DNA of 41,688 bases, taken from Rubrivivax sp. (GTDB taxonomy: Bacteria; Pseudomonadota; Gammaproteobacteria; Burkholderiales; Burkholderiaceae_C). The first letter of the stretch is position 1. Each line of letters begins with the position of its first letter. The notes under the pieces were generated by a model. That model was not told the DNA's origin, searched no databases, and was given only the letters and a program-made list of their open reading frames with translations. The position numbers and the translations under genes were made by a program. Location: contig JAIYCR010000021.1 in NCBI GenBank assembly GCA_027487905.1, forward strand, positions 1 to 41,688. Reading direction: 5' to 3'. Shown piece after piece: positions 19,639-29,262 of this stretch.

Positions 19639-20811
19639 TCACATCGAGGCTTCGAGCATCGCGCGGTAGTCGTCGCGGCTGGCCAGCCTCGGGTTGGTCT
19701 TGTGGCAGTGGTCGGCCATCGCGCCGTCGATCACGGCCTCGAAATCGCTGCGCGACACGCCCAGCGCGGCCAGCCCGCTCGGAAGCCCCAGGCGCACGTT
19801 CATGAACTGGATGGCATCGGCGATCGAGCTGCCGTCCGCGGCGACCGTTCCGCTCAGGCCCATGGCCTGGGCCAGGCGTTCGAGCCTGCGGTCCAGCACC
19901 ATGCTGTCCGCTGGTGCGTTGAAGCGCACGACCGCGGGCAGGAACAGCGCGTTGAGCGTGCCGTGGTGCAGCCGGGGGTTCAACCCGCCCAGGCTGTGGC
20001 TCAGGCTGTGCACGCAGCCCAGCCCCTTCTGGAAGGCCAGCGCACCCTGCATGGATGCGCTCATCATCTGCCAGCGGGCCTCGCGGTCCGAGCCGTTGCG
20101 GGTGGCGCGCTCGATGTTCGCCCAGCCGCGGGCCAGGCCATCCAGCGCGATGCCGTCGGCCGGCGGGTTGACCGCTGGCGACATGAAGGTTTCCAGGCAG
20201 TGCGCGATGGCGTCCATGCCGGTGGCGGCGGTCAGCGGCGCCGGCAGCTTCAGCGTGAGCTCCGGGTCGCACAGCGCCACACGGGGCACCAGGTGCCAGC
20301 TGTGGAAACCCAGCTTGCGCCCGTCGTCGACGATGAGGATGGCGCCGCGGGCCACCTCGCTGCCGGTGCCCGCGGTGGTGGGCACGGCCACCAGGGGCAG
20401 CACCCGGTCGGTGATGCGCGGGCTGCCGCCCTCGATGGTCGCGTAGTGCGTCATCGGGCCCGGGTGGGTGGCGGCGATGGCCGCAGCCTTGGCCAGATCG
20501 ATGCTCGAGCCGCCGCCCACGGCCACGAGGCCGTCGCAGGCTTCGGCCTGCAGCAGCGTCACGGCCTCTCGGACGGCCGCCTCGGTGGGGTTGCTGGGCG
20601 TTCGGTCGAAGACGGCGAAGGGCACCGGCGCGAGGCCTTCGCCCGGCTGCTTCAGCGCCAGCAGCGCGCGGTCCAGCACCCCGGCGGCCCGCACGCCGGC
20701 ATCGGTGACGATCAGCGGCTTGCGCACGCCCACCCGGTTGAGCTCGGCGGCCAACTGGCGCACGACGCCGAAGTCGAGGTGGATCTGGGTGATGTACTGG
20801 ATGAAGGCCAT
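19639..20811 (-). CDS. gbd: Iron-containing alcohol dehydrogenase, probable 4-hydroxybutyrate dehydrogenase
   Basis: A 390-residue group III (Fe-dependent) alcohol dehydrogenase. NAD(P) binding is shown by AVGGGSSIDLAK (about residues 95-106) and PTTAGTGSEVA; metal ligands fall in TGMDAIAHCLET, GCVHSLSHSLGG and LHHGTLNA. The N-terminus MAFIQYITQIHLDFG and the HSWHLVPRVALCDPELT segment resemble, from memory, the 4-hydroxybutyrate dehydrogenase of Ralstonia eutropha, which oxidises 4-hydroxybutyrate to succinate semialdehyde. Group members also act on other short hydroxy acids and aldehydes, so the exact substrate is inferred. It is divergent from an esterase gene (94-bp gap). Its presence fits a polyhydroxyalkanoate-using lifestyle. 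Confidence 0.82.
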   Translation of the reverse strand: MAFIQYITQIHLDFGVVRQLAAELNRVGVRKPLIVTDAGVRAAGVLDRALLALKQPGEGLAPVPFAVFDRTPSNPTEAAVREAVTLLQAEACDGLVAVGGGSSIDLAKAAAIAATHPGPMTHYATIEGGSPRITDRVLPLVAVPTTAGTGSEVARGAILIVDDGRKLGFHSWHLVPRVALCDPELTLKLPAPLTAATGMDAIAHCLETFMSPAVNPPADGIALDGLARGWANIERATRNGSDREARWQMMSASMQGALAFQKGLGCVHSLSHSLGGLNPRLHHGTLNALFLPAVVRFNAPADSMVLDRRLERLAQAMGLSGTVAADGSSIADAIQFMNVRLGLPSGLAALGVSRSDFEAVIDGAMADHCHKTNPRLASRDDYRAMLEASM

Positions 20812-20905
20812 GGCGACGTTCCGGGTGGCGGTCGGCCCCGGCGCGGCGAGCGCACGGGTCGTGGGGGGACGGCAAGTTCCATTGTGCGCGTGGCAAAGTC
20901 AGGGC

Positions 20906-21880
20906 ATGTCCATCCAACTGCTGACGCCTGCCATGGCCGGCGTGCTCGACCGCATCCGGCGGGCCCGCGGCCGGCCCTTCCATGAAATGCGCCCGGAGCA
21001 GGCTCGCCAGGCCTATGTCGAACGCTCGGAGGTGCTCGAGCTGCCGCGCGCGGTCCTCTCGCGCATCGAGGACGTCGAGCTGCCCGGCGCGCCGGGGGTG
21101 ACGCTGCGCGCCCGCGTCTATTCACCGCGCCCGGCGGGTGCAGCAGCGCCCGCGGGCACGCTGCTGTACCTGCACGGCGGCGGCTTCGTCATCGGCGGCA
21201 TCGCCACCCACGACAGCCTGTGCAGCCGGCTGGCCCGGCTGGGCGACTGCGCGGTCGTGTCGCTCGACTACCGACTGGCCCCCGAGCACCCCTTTCCGGC
21301 GGCCGTCGACGACGCCTGGGGGGCCTTGCAGCATCTGGCGCAGGGCGGGGCCCGGCGGCTGGGGCTGGACGGCGATCGGCTGGCCGTCGGCGGCGACAGC
21401 GCGGGCGGAACGCTCGCCGCGGTGTGCGCACTGATGGCGCGCGACGCGGGCCTTCGGCTGGCGCTGCAGGTGCTGATCACCCCGGGCACCGCCGCCCGTG
21501 CCGACACGCCGTCGCACCGCTTCTTCGCCCAGGGCTTCTTGCTCGAGGCGGCGGCCATCGAGTGGTTCTTCGGTCACTACATCCCGCTCGAGCAGCGCTA
21601 CGACTGGCGCTTTGCGCCGCTGCAGGCGCCTTCGGTGGTCGGGGTCGCCCCGGCCCGGGTGGTGCTGGCCGAGTGCGATCCGCTGGTCGACGAAGGCCAG
21701 GCCTATGCCGACCGGCTGCAGGCGGCCGGCGTCGAGGTGCAGCGCGACCTGCACCGTGGCCTGACCCACGACTTCATCAAGATCGGACGGGCCATTCCCG
21801 AAGCCGCCGTCGCGCAGCAAGGCATCGGGACGGCGCTGCGCGCGGCCTTCTCCCGGCCGCTGCGGGGAGGCGTGCGATGA
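20906..21880 (+). CDS. Alpha/beta hydrolase of the hormone-sensitive-lipase family
   Basis: A 324-residue esterase/lipase. LYLHGGGFVIGG (about residues 87-98) is the oxyanion-hole HGGG motif of family IV esterases, GGDSAGGTLAA carries the nucleophile Ser165, the catalytic Asp lies in AECDPLVDEG and the His in THDFIK near the C-terminus. DYRLAPEHPFPAAVDD is another family hallmark. There is no signal peptide, so it is cytosolic, probably hydrolysing short-chain acyl esters. The last four bases overlap the next gene's start (ATGA at 21877), implying translational coupling with the thioesterase-GNAT fusion. Confidence 0.9.
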   Translation: MSIQLLTPAMAGVLDRIRRARGRPFHEMRPEQARQAYVERSEVLELPRAVLSRIEDVELPGAPGVTLRARVYSPRPAGAAAPAGTLLYLHGGGFVIGGIATHDSLCSRLARLGDCAVVSLDYRLAPEHPFPAAVDDAWGALQHLAQGGARRLGLDGDRLAVGGDSAGGTLAAVCALMARDAGLRLALQVLITPGTAARADTPSHRFFAQGFLLEAAAIEWFFGHYIPLEQRYDWRFAPLQAPSVVGVAPARVVLAECDPLVDEGQAYADRLQAAGVEVQRDLHRGLTHDFIKIGRAIPEAAVAQQGIGTALRAAFSRPLRGGVR

Positions 21881-22752
21881 CCGCGCCGCCCGCGCCCGAA
21901 CGCAGCGACTTCCGCTACCTCGAACGCCTGCGCGTGCGCTGGGCGGAGGTGGATGCCCAGAACATCGTCTTCAACGGCCACTACCTGATGTACCTGGACA
22001 CGGCGAGCGCGGGCTACTGGCGCGCGCTCGCCACGCCCTTCGCCGAGACGCTGCAGGCGCTGGGCGGCGACCTCTTCGTGCGCCGGGCGACCGTCGAATA
22101 CGCCGCGCCCGCCCGCTACGACGAACAGCTCGAAGTCGGACTGCGGTGCGCCTCCATCGGACGCAGCTCGATGCGTTTCGTCGCCGGTGTGTTCCGCGCA
22201 GGCCGGCTGCTGGTGACCGGCGAGCTGGTCTACGTCTACGCCCATCCGGTGCAGCGGGTCAGCCTGCCGGTGCCGCCGGCGCTTCGAGCGGCCATCGAGG
22301 GCTTCGAGGCGGGCGCGCCCTCGGTGCAGGTCGCAGCCGGCACCGACGAGACCTTGAGGGCCGAGGCCCGCTCGCTGCAACGCAGGGTTCGCGCCCATGA
22401 GGAGGGCGAGACTGACCCGGTGGGCGACGAAGCGTCGGCCTCTGCGCAGCCGCCCGCACTGCATCTGGTGGCGCGCAACCCCTTCGGCCAGTGCGTGGCG
22501 GCGGCCCGGCTCGTGCCCGAAGGGTCACAGGCGTTGCGGCTGTCCTGGCTGGCGGTTCACCCGCTGCTGCGCGGCAGTGGCTTCGGCCGCGACATCGTCC
22601 AGGCGGCGGCCCGTGAGGCCCGCGAGCAGGGTGCGCGGGAGCTGCTGGCGGCGGTGGCCGCGGCCGACCGGGGCTTTTTCGAGCGCTTCGGTTTCGGCGT
22701 GGGCCTTGGTCCTGCGGGTCAGGGCGCGCTGGAGATGAAGCGCGAACTGTGA
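21877..22752 (+). CDS. Hotdog acyl-CoA thioesterase fused to a GNAT acetyltransferase
   Basis: A 291-residue protein with two domains. Residues 10-140 are a YbgC/4-hydroxybenzoyl-CoA-type hotdog thioesterase: VRWAEVDAQNIVFNGHYLMYLD has the catalytic Asp26 and the following Asn/His, then FVRRATVEYAAPARYDEQLEV. Residues about 188-291 are a GNAT domain: QCVAAARLVP and LSWLAVHPLLRG, with the acetyl-CoA loop RGSGFGRDIV and a C-terminal FFERFGFG. A linker of about 45 residues joins them. The first domain should hydrolyse acyl-CoA thioesters and the second transfer acetyl groups to an amine; the substrates cannot be read. It is translationally coupled to the esterase upstream. Confidence 0.88.
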   Translation: MTAPPAPERSDFRYLERLRVRWAEVDAQNIVFNGHYLMYLDTASAGYWRALATPFAETLQALGGDLFVRRATVEYAAPARYDEQLEVGLRCASIGRSSMRFVAGVFRAGRLLVTGELVYVYAHPVQRVSLPVPPALRAAIEGFEAGAPSVQVAAGTDETLRAEARSLQRRVRAHEEGETDPVGDEASASAQPPALHLVARNPFGQCVAAARLVPEGSQALRLSWLAVHPLLRGSGFGRDIVQAAAREAREQGARELLAAVAAADRGFFERFGFGVGLGPAGQGALEMKREL

Positions 22753-22768
22753 AGCAGCCGGGCGCTTT

Positions 22769-23716
22769 TCAGCCTTCGGCCGGAGGACGGATCAGGCTTC
22801 TGACGCGGGTGCGCTGCGCCACCGCGGGCAGCGGCGTGGTCAGTGCCTGCTCGATGCGGGTGTGCACGATCGGGTCGCGGGGGTCGCCGCTCACCGGCTC
22901 GGCGCCTCGGCCGGGGGGCCAGTCGCGCAGCGAGGTCCGGCTCTGCAGCGCGGTGAGGCCCTCGGGCTCGAAGCTGCGCTCGATCACGTGGGTCACCAGC
23001 CGCCGGTTCACCCGCTCGACCAGTACCAGCGTCGAGCATCGGGTGCCGTAGCGGCCATCGGGGCTGCGGATGAAGGCCGCTGACAGCCAGCGTTCCACCT
23101 CCGGCGGGACGCCGGTGGCCGGCAGCAGCTCATCGGCGGCAAGGCTTCGGTCGGCCAGTGCCTCGAAGAGCTCGTCGGCCAGGCCGTCCACGCCGGCGTG
23201 GCGGTTCAGCGCCGTGCGCAGCCTGAACTTCAGCGTGCCCACCTTCGGCCAGGGCGTGTCCAGGCTGGCATTGGAAAGCCCGTAGATGCCGGGGCCCAGC
23301 CGGTGGGGCAGCGCGCCCTGGTTGGTCGCGAAGAAGCATTCGTCGGCGCTGAAATCGGCGGCGATCAGGTTGAAGCCGTTGTGCCCGCTCAGCGCGGTCT
23401 GCGTCCAGAAGCGGTCGGTGCTCAGGCGGCCTTGCAGCCACAGCGGCACCACGTCGCCCCGGGACGGCGCCTGGGGATCGTGCCGGGAGGGGTCGCGCAC
23501 GTTGGTGATGACCGCCAGTCGCCCGGCCGAGGAAAGGCCCAGCCAGGTGCCGCCGGCCTTCAGGTCGCGGCCCGCCAGCAGGGCGGGCGCGCCGTCGGCC
23601 CCGGCGGCCCACCAGTCCAGGCGCGCGCTGGGCCGCTCGAAGAACTCGTCGCGGTTGGCGGCGAGCACCAGCGGGAAGCGCCGGCTCTGGTCGATGGCGA
23701 GGGCGACAAGGCACAT
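22769..23716 (-). CDS. NRDE family protein (TANGO2-like)
   Basis: A 315-residue NRDE-domain protein. Cys2 directly follows the initiator Met, as in N-terminal-nucleophile enzymes where it would be exposed by Met removal. AANRDEFFERPS near residue 19 is the defining NRDE motif, followed by GGTWLGLSSAGRLAVITNVRDP and GFNLIAADFSADECFF. The family is homologous to eukaryotic TANGO2; its biochemical role in bacteria is unsettled. It is the last gene of a ygfZ-DUF4936-NRDE leftward run, 13 bp after the DUF4936 stop, and convergent with the thioesterase fusion. Confidence 0.9.
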   Translation of the reverse strand: MCLVALAIDQSRRFPLVLAANRDEFFERPSARLDWWAAGADGAPALLAGRDLKAGGTWLGLSSAGRLAVITNVRDPSRHDPQAPSRGDVVPLWLQGRLSTDRFWTQTALSGHNGFNLIAADFSADECFFATNQGALPHRLGPGIYGLSNASLDTPWPKVGTLKFRLRTALNRHAGVDGLADELFEALADRSLAADELLPATGVPPEVERWLSAAFIRSPDGRYGTRCSTLVLVERVNRRLVTHVIERSFEPEGLTALQSRTSLRDWPPGRGAEPVSGDPRDPIVHTRIEQALTTPLPAVAQRTRVRSLIRPPAEG

Positions 23717-23729
23717 GGGCGCTGGTGGC

Positions 23730-24044
23730 TCAGAGCACCGCGCGGAAACGCTCGAGGTGACGCTCGCCGACGATCCACCGGGCGATGTGCCGGCGGGCCG
23801 CTGCCTCCACCGCCTGCGCCGAGGCCTCGTCCAGCCCGTTCGCAGGCTGCTCGTGCACCTCCATCCAGGTGTCCAGCGGGGTGGGGCTCGAGGGGCTGGC
23901 CGAAGACCCGTCGTCGCGCCGCAGCAGGCTCAGCCGCAGGCCGGGGTGGGAGCGGACGAGCTCCTCGCGCAGCGCGCAGAAGGCCTGCTGCAGCCCGTCG
24001 GCATCTTCGATGCGCACCCGGTAGTAGCAGTAGACGGCACGCAT
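23730..24044 (-). CDS. DUF4936 family protein
   Basis: A 104-residue protein opening MRAVYCYYRVRIEDA with a compact alpha/beta pattern (LREELVRSHPGLRLSLLRRDD, then DTWMEVHE). It matches my recollection of DUF4936, a small family found next to ygfZ in Burkholderiales. A Ser/Pro-rich insert (SSASPSSPTP) sits mid-protein. The fold looks like a ferredoxin-like stress-response barrel, but function is unknown. It starts 31 bp after ygfZ on the same strand. Confidence 0.8.
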   Translation of the reverse strand: MRAVYCYYRVRIEDADGLQQAFCALREELVRSHPGLRLSLLRRDDGSSASPSSPTPLDTWMEVHEQPANGLDEASAQAVEAAARRHIARWIVGERHLERFRAVL

Positions 24045-24075
24045 CAGGAAGGGGCGCGCTCGAAGTTCGGTCGCG

Positions 24076-25122
24076 TCACGCCACGCGGCTGGACGAGGCG
24101 TCGGGCAGGGCGTAGGGCAGGGGCATCGGCTTCAGGGGCGGCCCGTCGGGCGCGCCGAGGTGGAGGCTGCCTTCCACCAGGGCGGCGAGCTTGACCTCGG
24201 CCAGCAGCCCGCAAGCCTGACCAGCTCCAGCCCCAGCGACCGCTCCAGCCCCAGCCCCAGCCCCAGCCCCAGCCCCAGCCGGCGCCGCGAGGACAACCTC
24301 GCCGGCCGGTTGCGCCGGGTCCAGGCTGTGGAAGATCTCCTGGCCCGGTCGAGCGGTGCCGTCGACATCGAATCGATGCAGGCGTCGCTTGAGCGTGCCG
24401 CGGTACTGGCTGCGGGCGACCACCTCCTGCCCCGGGTAGCACCCCTTCTGGAAGTTCACGCCGCCGACGAGTTCGAAGTTGATCATCTGCGGCACGAAAT
24501 GATCGGCCGTCGCCGCCACCACCCAGGGCAGGCCGGCTTCCACCCAGGCTGCGAAGAAGCCGTCGGCCGACTGCTCGCGCACCTGGGCTTCGACGGTTTC
24601 GGGCGGCTGGCCAGCCGCCTGCCCCGGCGCCCGGCGCAGCAGCCGAAGCCCCAGCGAGCGCGCCGCTGCCGAAGGCAGGCGCAGCGTGGTCTGCGCCTCG
24701 GACGGCTGGAAGGTGGTCCAGGCCTGCGGGGGCAGCAGGCCGCCCGCGTGAGAAGGGCCCTCGGACCACAGACCCTGCACCTCGTATTCGGCGCTGGCGT
24801 CGTCCAGCCGGCACTTGGCACGCAGCACGAACATCGCCAGCCGTTTCATCGTGGCCGCGAGCAGGTCGGCGCTGCACAGCAGCAGCACCTCGTCAGGCTG
24901 GGGCCGCCACAGCACGAAGCTCGCCAGCAGGCGGCCCTTGGCGCTGCAGAAGCCCGCCAGGCGCGCGCCGTTCGGGGGCAGTTCAAGGATGTCCTGGGTC
25001 AGCTGGCCGTGCAGGAAGCGGGCGGCGTCTTCGCCGCGGGCGCGCAGCACGCCCAGGCCCGACAAAGGGGCCCAGGAGACGGCGGGGAGGGAGTCGGCTG
25101 AGGCCATGTCGGCCATTATCAT
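24076..25122 (-). CDS. ygfZ: Folate-binding protein YgfZ
   Basis: A 348-residue GcvT-like protein that assists iron-sulfur cluster enzymes in a folate-dependent way. The signature KGCYPGQEVVAR with its conserved Cys is present, along with GVLRARGEDAARFLHGQLTQD near the N-terminus and FCSAKGRLLASFVLW. Three in-frame ATGs (25122, 25116, 25107) are possible; none has a clear ribosome-binding site, so the first is given. A Gly-Ala dipeptide run (about residues 280-302) interrupts the C-terminal beta domain and is encoded by a hexanucleotide repeat. It is divergent from mltG with only about 30-50 bp between start codons, a common Burkholderiales arrangement. Confidence 0.92.
   Translation of the reverse strand: MIMADMASADSLPAVSWAPLSGLGVLRARGEDAARFLHGQLTQDILELPPNGARLAGFCSAKGRLLASFVLWRPQPDEVLLLCSADLLAATMKRLAMFVLRAKCRLDDASAEYEVQGLWSEGPSHAGGLLPPQAWTTFQPSEAQTTLRLPSAAARSLGLRLLRRAPGQAAGQPPETVEAQVREQSADGFFAAWVEAGLPWVVAATADHFVPQMINFELVGGVNFQKGCYPGQEVVARSQYRGTLKRRLHRFDVDGTARPGQEIFHSLDPAQPAGEVVLAAPAGAGAGAGAGAGAVAGAGAGQACGLLAEVKLAALVEGSLHLGAPDGPPLKPMPLPYALPDASSSRVA
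24245..24280. repeat. Hexanucleotide repeat (CCAGCC x6) inside ygfZ
   Basis: Six perfect CCAGCC units with degenerate copies extending left to about 24221. The 6-bp period keeps frame, adding Gly-Ala pairs to YgfZ. The site is a likely length-variable locus. Confidence 0.9.
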
Positions 25123-25169
25123 CCCGGCCCCATGACGAGCCACCGACAACCTTGACAAGAAGCAACTGG

Positions 25170-26189
25170 GTGAGGCGGCTGCTCGCGGCCGTGATCGCCG
25201 GCCTCCTTGTCGGCGTGGGCCTGGCGGCCTATGGCGTCTGGTGGGTGCAGGAGCGGCCGCTGCCCTTGCGGCCGGCTGCGGCGGGCGCGGGGGCTGGCGA
25301 GGCGATCGAGGTTTCGGTCGAACCCGGCGACTCCCCCCGCGCCGTCGCACGCGCCTGGGTGAGTGCCGGTGTCCAGGCACCCGAATGGGCGCTCTACGAG
25401 TGGTTCCGGTGGTCGGGGCAGGCCCGGCGGATCCGCGCCGGAAGCTACGCCATCGAGGCCGGCACCACCCCGGCGGCCCTGCTGCGCAAGATGGTGGAGG
25501 GCGACGAGAACCTGCTCAGCGTGCGCCTGATCGAGGGCTGGACGTTGCGGCAGTTCCGGGCCGAACTGGCCCGCACCCCCGGGCTCAAGCCTTCGACGGC
25601 AGTCCTGAGCGAAGCCGAGCTCCTGGCCCTGCTGGGGGCTGCGGGCACGGCCGGCGAGGGCGCCTTCTTCCCGGACACCTATGCCTTCAGCCGCGGCACC
25701 AGCGATCTGGCCGTGCTGCAGCGCGCGCACCGCCAGATGCAGCGCGAACTCGACCAGGCCTGGGCGGCCAGGGCGCCGGACTCGCCGCTGCGCAACCCGC
25801 AGGAACTGCTGGTGCTGGCCTCCATCGTCGAGAAGGAAACCGGCCGCGCCGAGGACAGGGCGCTGGTGGCCGGCGTGTTCGTCAACCGCCTGCGCATCGG
25901 CATGCTGCTGCAGACCGACCCCACGGTGATCTATGGCCTGGGCGACGCCTTCGATGGCAACCTCCGGCGCATCCACCTCACCACCGACACGCCGTACAAC
26001 ACCTATACCCGGGCCGGGCTTCCGCCCACGCCGATTGCGATGCCCGGTCGCGCGTCGCTCAAGGCTGCCGGGCGACCGGCGCCCACCCGAGCGCTCTATT
26101 TCGTCGCCCGCGGTGATGGAAGCAGCGAGTTCAGCGAGACTCTGGCCGACCACAACCGGGCGGTGAACCGCTACCAGCGCGGCCGCTGA
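25170..26189 (+). CDS. mltG: Endolytic transglycosylase MltG
   Basis: An inner-membrane lytic transglycosylase (YceG family) of about 339 residues that cleaves nascent peptidoglycan and limits glycan length. A membrane anchor (RRLLAAVIAGLLVGVGLAAYG) leads into a LysM-like region (VEPGDSPRAVARAWV) and the YceG domain with IEGWTLRQFRAEL, EGAFFPDTYAF, the catalytic Glu in SIVEKETG, then LQTDPTVIYG and NTYTRAGLPPTPI. The start is uncertain: GTG at 25170 (MRRLL) has AGAAG 7 bp upstream and fits relatives, while TTG at 25152 adds six residues. It heads the mltG-tmk-holB-pilZ-tatD run. Confidence 0.93.
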   Translation: MRRLLAAVIAGLLVGVGLAAYGVWWVQERPLPLRPAAAGAGAGEAIEVSVEPGDSPRAVARAWVSAGVQAPEWALYEWFRWSGQARRIRAGSYAIEAGTTPAALLRKMVEGDENLLSVRLIEGWTLRQFRAELARTPGLKPSTAVLSEAELLALLGAAGTAGEGAFFPDTYAFSRGTSDLAVLQRAHRQMQRELDQAWAARAPDSPLRNPQELLVLASIVEKETGRAEDRALVAGVFVNRLRIGMLLQTDPTVIYGLGDAFDGNLRRIHLTTDTPYNTYTRAGLPPTPIAMPGRASLKAAGRPAPTRALYFVARGDGSSEFSETLADHNRAVNRYQRGR

Positions 26190-26234
26190 GCCCAGTTCGC
26201 CGCCGTCCTCCCGACGCTCCCGTCGATCCCGCCC

Positions 26235-26854
26235 ATGCCCCCGCCCCCTGGACGATTCATCACCTTCGAAGGCATCGACGGGGCCGGCAAGTCCACGCAC
26301 CTGCCGGCCCTCGCGCAACGCCTGGGGCGCGATGGGGCCGCGGTGCTGCAGACCCGCGAGCCCGGTGGCACCCCGCTGGGCGAGGCGGTCCGCGACTGGG
26401 TGCTGCACCGACCCATGGACGCCCTCACCGAGGCGCTGCTGGTCTTCGCGGCCCGCCGCGAGCACCTGCGCGGCGTCATCGAACCGGCCTTGAGCCGGGG
26501 TGAAACCGTCGTCTGCGATCGCTTCACCGATGCGAGCTTCGCCTACCAGGGCGCTGGCCGCGGGCTGGCCCTGGACCATCTGGCCGCCCTGGAGTCGTGG
26601 GTGCAGCAAGGCCTGCAGCCTGACCTCACCTTCTGGTTCGATCTGGACCCCGCGCAGGCCGCCCGCCGCCGTGCGGCCGCCCGCGACGCCGACCGCTTCG
26701 AACGCGAGGAAGTCGAGTTCTTCGAGCGGGTGCGCGCCGGCTATGCCGCGCGCGCTGCTGCCGCGCCCCGACGCTTCGTGCGCATCGACTCCGCGGTCGA
26801 GCCATCGTCGGTGGCCGCGCAGCTTGAATCGGCGCTGCAGGCGCGGGGCTGGTG

Positions 26855-26855
<1 letters not shown>
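26235..26855 (+). CDS. tmk: Thymidylate kinase
   Basis: A 206-residue dTMP kinase, making dTDP from dTMP and ATP for DNA synthesis. The P-loop is [11 protein letters not shown] (residues 11-21), the substrate-binding [16 protein letters not shown] and the TREPGGTP loop are present, and the Arg-rich lid with [14 protein letters not shown] follows. The stop overlaps the next start as TGATG, so holB translation is likely coupled. mltG-tmk-holB is a conserved order. Confidence 0.96.
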
Positions 26856-28003
<1,148 letters not shown>

Positions 28004-28014
28004 ACTTCGACGAC

Positions 28015-28401
28015 ATGGCCTCGACCCAGCACGGCACCCTGAGCTCCAGCGGCGGCCCCATCACCCGCCCCAGCGTCATCCAGCTCGTCTTCCGGGAGAA
28101 GGGTGCGCTTTACGCGGCCTACATCCCGTTGTTCGCCGAGGGCGGGCTGTTCGTGCCGACCAGCCGCGACTACCGCCTGGGCGACGACATCTACCTGCTG
28201 CTCAGCCTGCCCGACGATCCTCAACGCTACCCGGTGGCCGGCAAGGTGGCCTGGGTCACGCCGGCGAATGCCTCGGGCGGCCGCACCCAGGGTGTGGGCG
28301 TGCGTTTCCCCAACGAAGAGAAGATGCGCGCCCTGCGGGTGAAGATCGAGGAACTGCTGGGCACGTCCATCCAGTCCTCCAAGCCCACCCAGACCATCTG
28401 A
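28015..28401 (+). CDS. pilZ: PilZ domain protein (type IV pilus assembly)
   Basis: A 128-residue single PilZ domain placed 11 bp after holB, as in other beta- and gammaproteobacteria where this gene is pilZ, needed for type IV pilus biogenesis. The segments LYAAYIPLFAEGGLFVPTSRDYRLGDDIYLLLSLPD and GKVAWVTPANASGGRTQGVGVRF match the family. The N-terminal RxxxR and D/NxSxxG c-di-GMP motif is absent (here EGGLFVPT), as in Pseudomonas-type PilZ itself, so it probably acts through protein contacts rather than by binding c-di-GMP. Confidence 0.9.
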   Translation: MASTQHGTLSSSGGPITRPSVIQLVFREKGALYAAYIPLFAEGGLFVPTSRDYRLGDDIYLLLSLPDDPQRYPVAGKVAWVTPANASGGRTQGVGVRFPNEEKMRALRVKIEELLGTSIQSSKPTQTI

Positions 28402-28446
28402 TTCCCGACTTCGCTGCGTCGGCCGGCGTCGGCGCGGCCCTGACCG

Positions 28447-29262
28447 ATGTACGTCGATTCCCACTGCCACCTCGTCTTTCCTGAACTGGCCGGCCGTCTG
28501 CCCGAGGTGCTGCAGGCCATGCAGGACGCCGGAGTGGACCGGGCGCTGAGCATCTGCACCACGCTGGAGGAGTTCGACGCGGTGCAGGCCCAGGCCGAAG
28601 CCGAGCCGCGCCTGTGGTGCAGCGTGGGCGTGCACCCGGACAACGAAGGCGTGCAGGAACCCACCGTGCAGGACCTGCTCGAGCGTGCCCGCCGGCCCCG
28701 CGTGGTGGCCATCGGCGAAACCGGGCTCGACTACTACCGCCTGGGCGAGCGCAGCGTGGACGACATGGCCTGGCAGCGCGAGCGCTTCCGCGTGCACATC
28801 CGCGCCGCCCGCGCGAGCGGTCTGCCGCTGATCGTCCACACCCGCAGCGCGTCCGAGCACACCCTTCAGGTGCTGCGCGAGGAGGGCGCCGGCCAGGTGC
28901 GTGGCGTCTTTCACTGCTTCACCGAAACCGCCGACGTGGCGCGCGCCGCGCTCGAACTGGGTTTTCACATCTCGTTTTCGGGCATCCTGACCTTCCGCAA
29001 TGCCCAGGACCTGCGCGACGTGGCCACCTGGCTGCCGCTGGACCGCTGCCTGATCGAGACCGACAGCCCTTACCTGGCGCCGGTTCCGCACCGCGGGAAA
29101 TCGAACACGCCGGCCTGGGTGCCCTACGTGGCGGCCGAGATCGCCCGGCTCAAGGGCCTGCCCGTCGAGCAGGTGGCCGCAGCCACCACCCGCAATTTCG
29201 AGCGTCTCTTCGGCATCGCCTCCCCCGCCGTGGTGGGCGTCCACGGTTCAAGCGAAACATGA
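28447..29262 (+). CDS. tatD: TatD family metal-dependent hydrolase
   Basis: A 271-residue TIM-barrel metallohydrolase of the TatD (3'-5' DNase) family. Metal ligands are in DSHCHL (His6, His8), the Glu of IGETGLDYY, the His of IVHTRS and VFHCF, and the Asp of IETDSPYLAPVPHRGKSN. Family members cleave DNA or act on D-amino-acyl substrates. It follows pilZ after 45 bp, completing the conserved tmk-holB-pilZ-tatD order, and overlaps the ankyrin gene by ATGA. Confidence 0.94.
   Translation: MYVDSHCHLVFPELAGRLPEVLQAMQDAGVDRALSICTTLEEFDAVQAQAEAEPRLWCSVGVHPDNEGVQEPTVQDLLERARRPRVVAIGETGLDYYRLGERSVDDMAWQRERFRVHIRAARASGLPLIVHTRSASEHTLQVLREEGAGQVRGVFHCFTETADVARAALELGFHISFSGILTFRNAQDLRDVATWLPLDRCLIETDSPYLAPVPHRGKSNTPAWVPYVAAEIARLKGLPVEQVAAATTRNFERLFGIASPAVVGVHGSSET

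Noticed and set aside
25152-25180. TTGACA at 25152 as a -35 box for mltG
   Set aside because: No -10 is spaced from it and it falls at or inside the start of the mltG frame.
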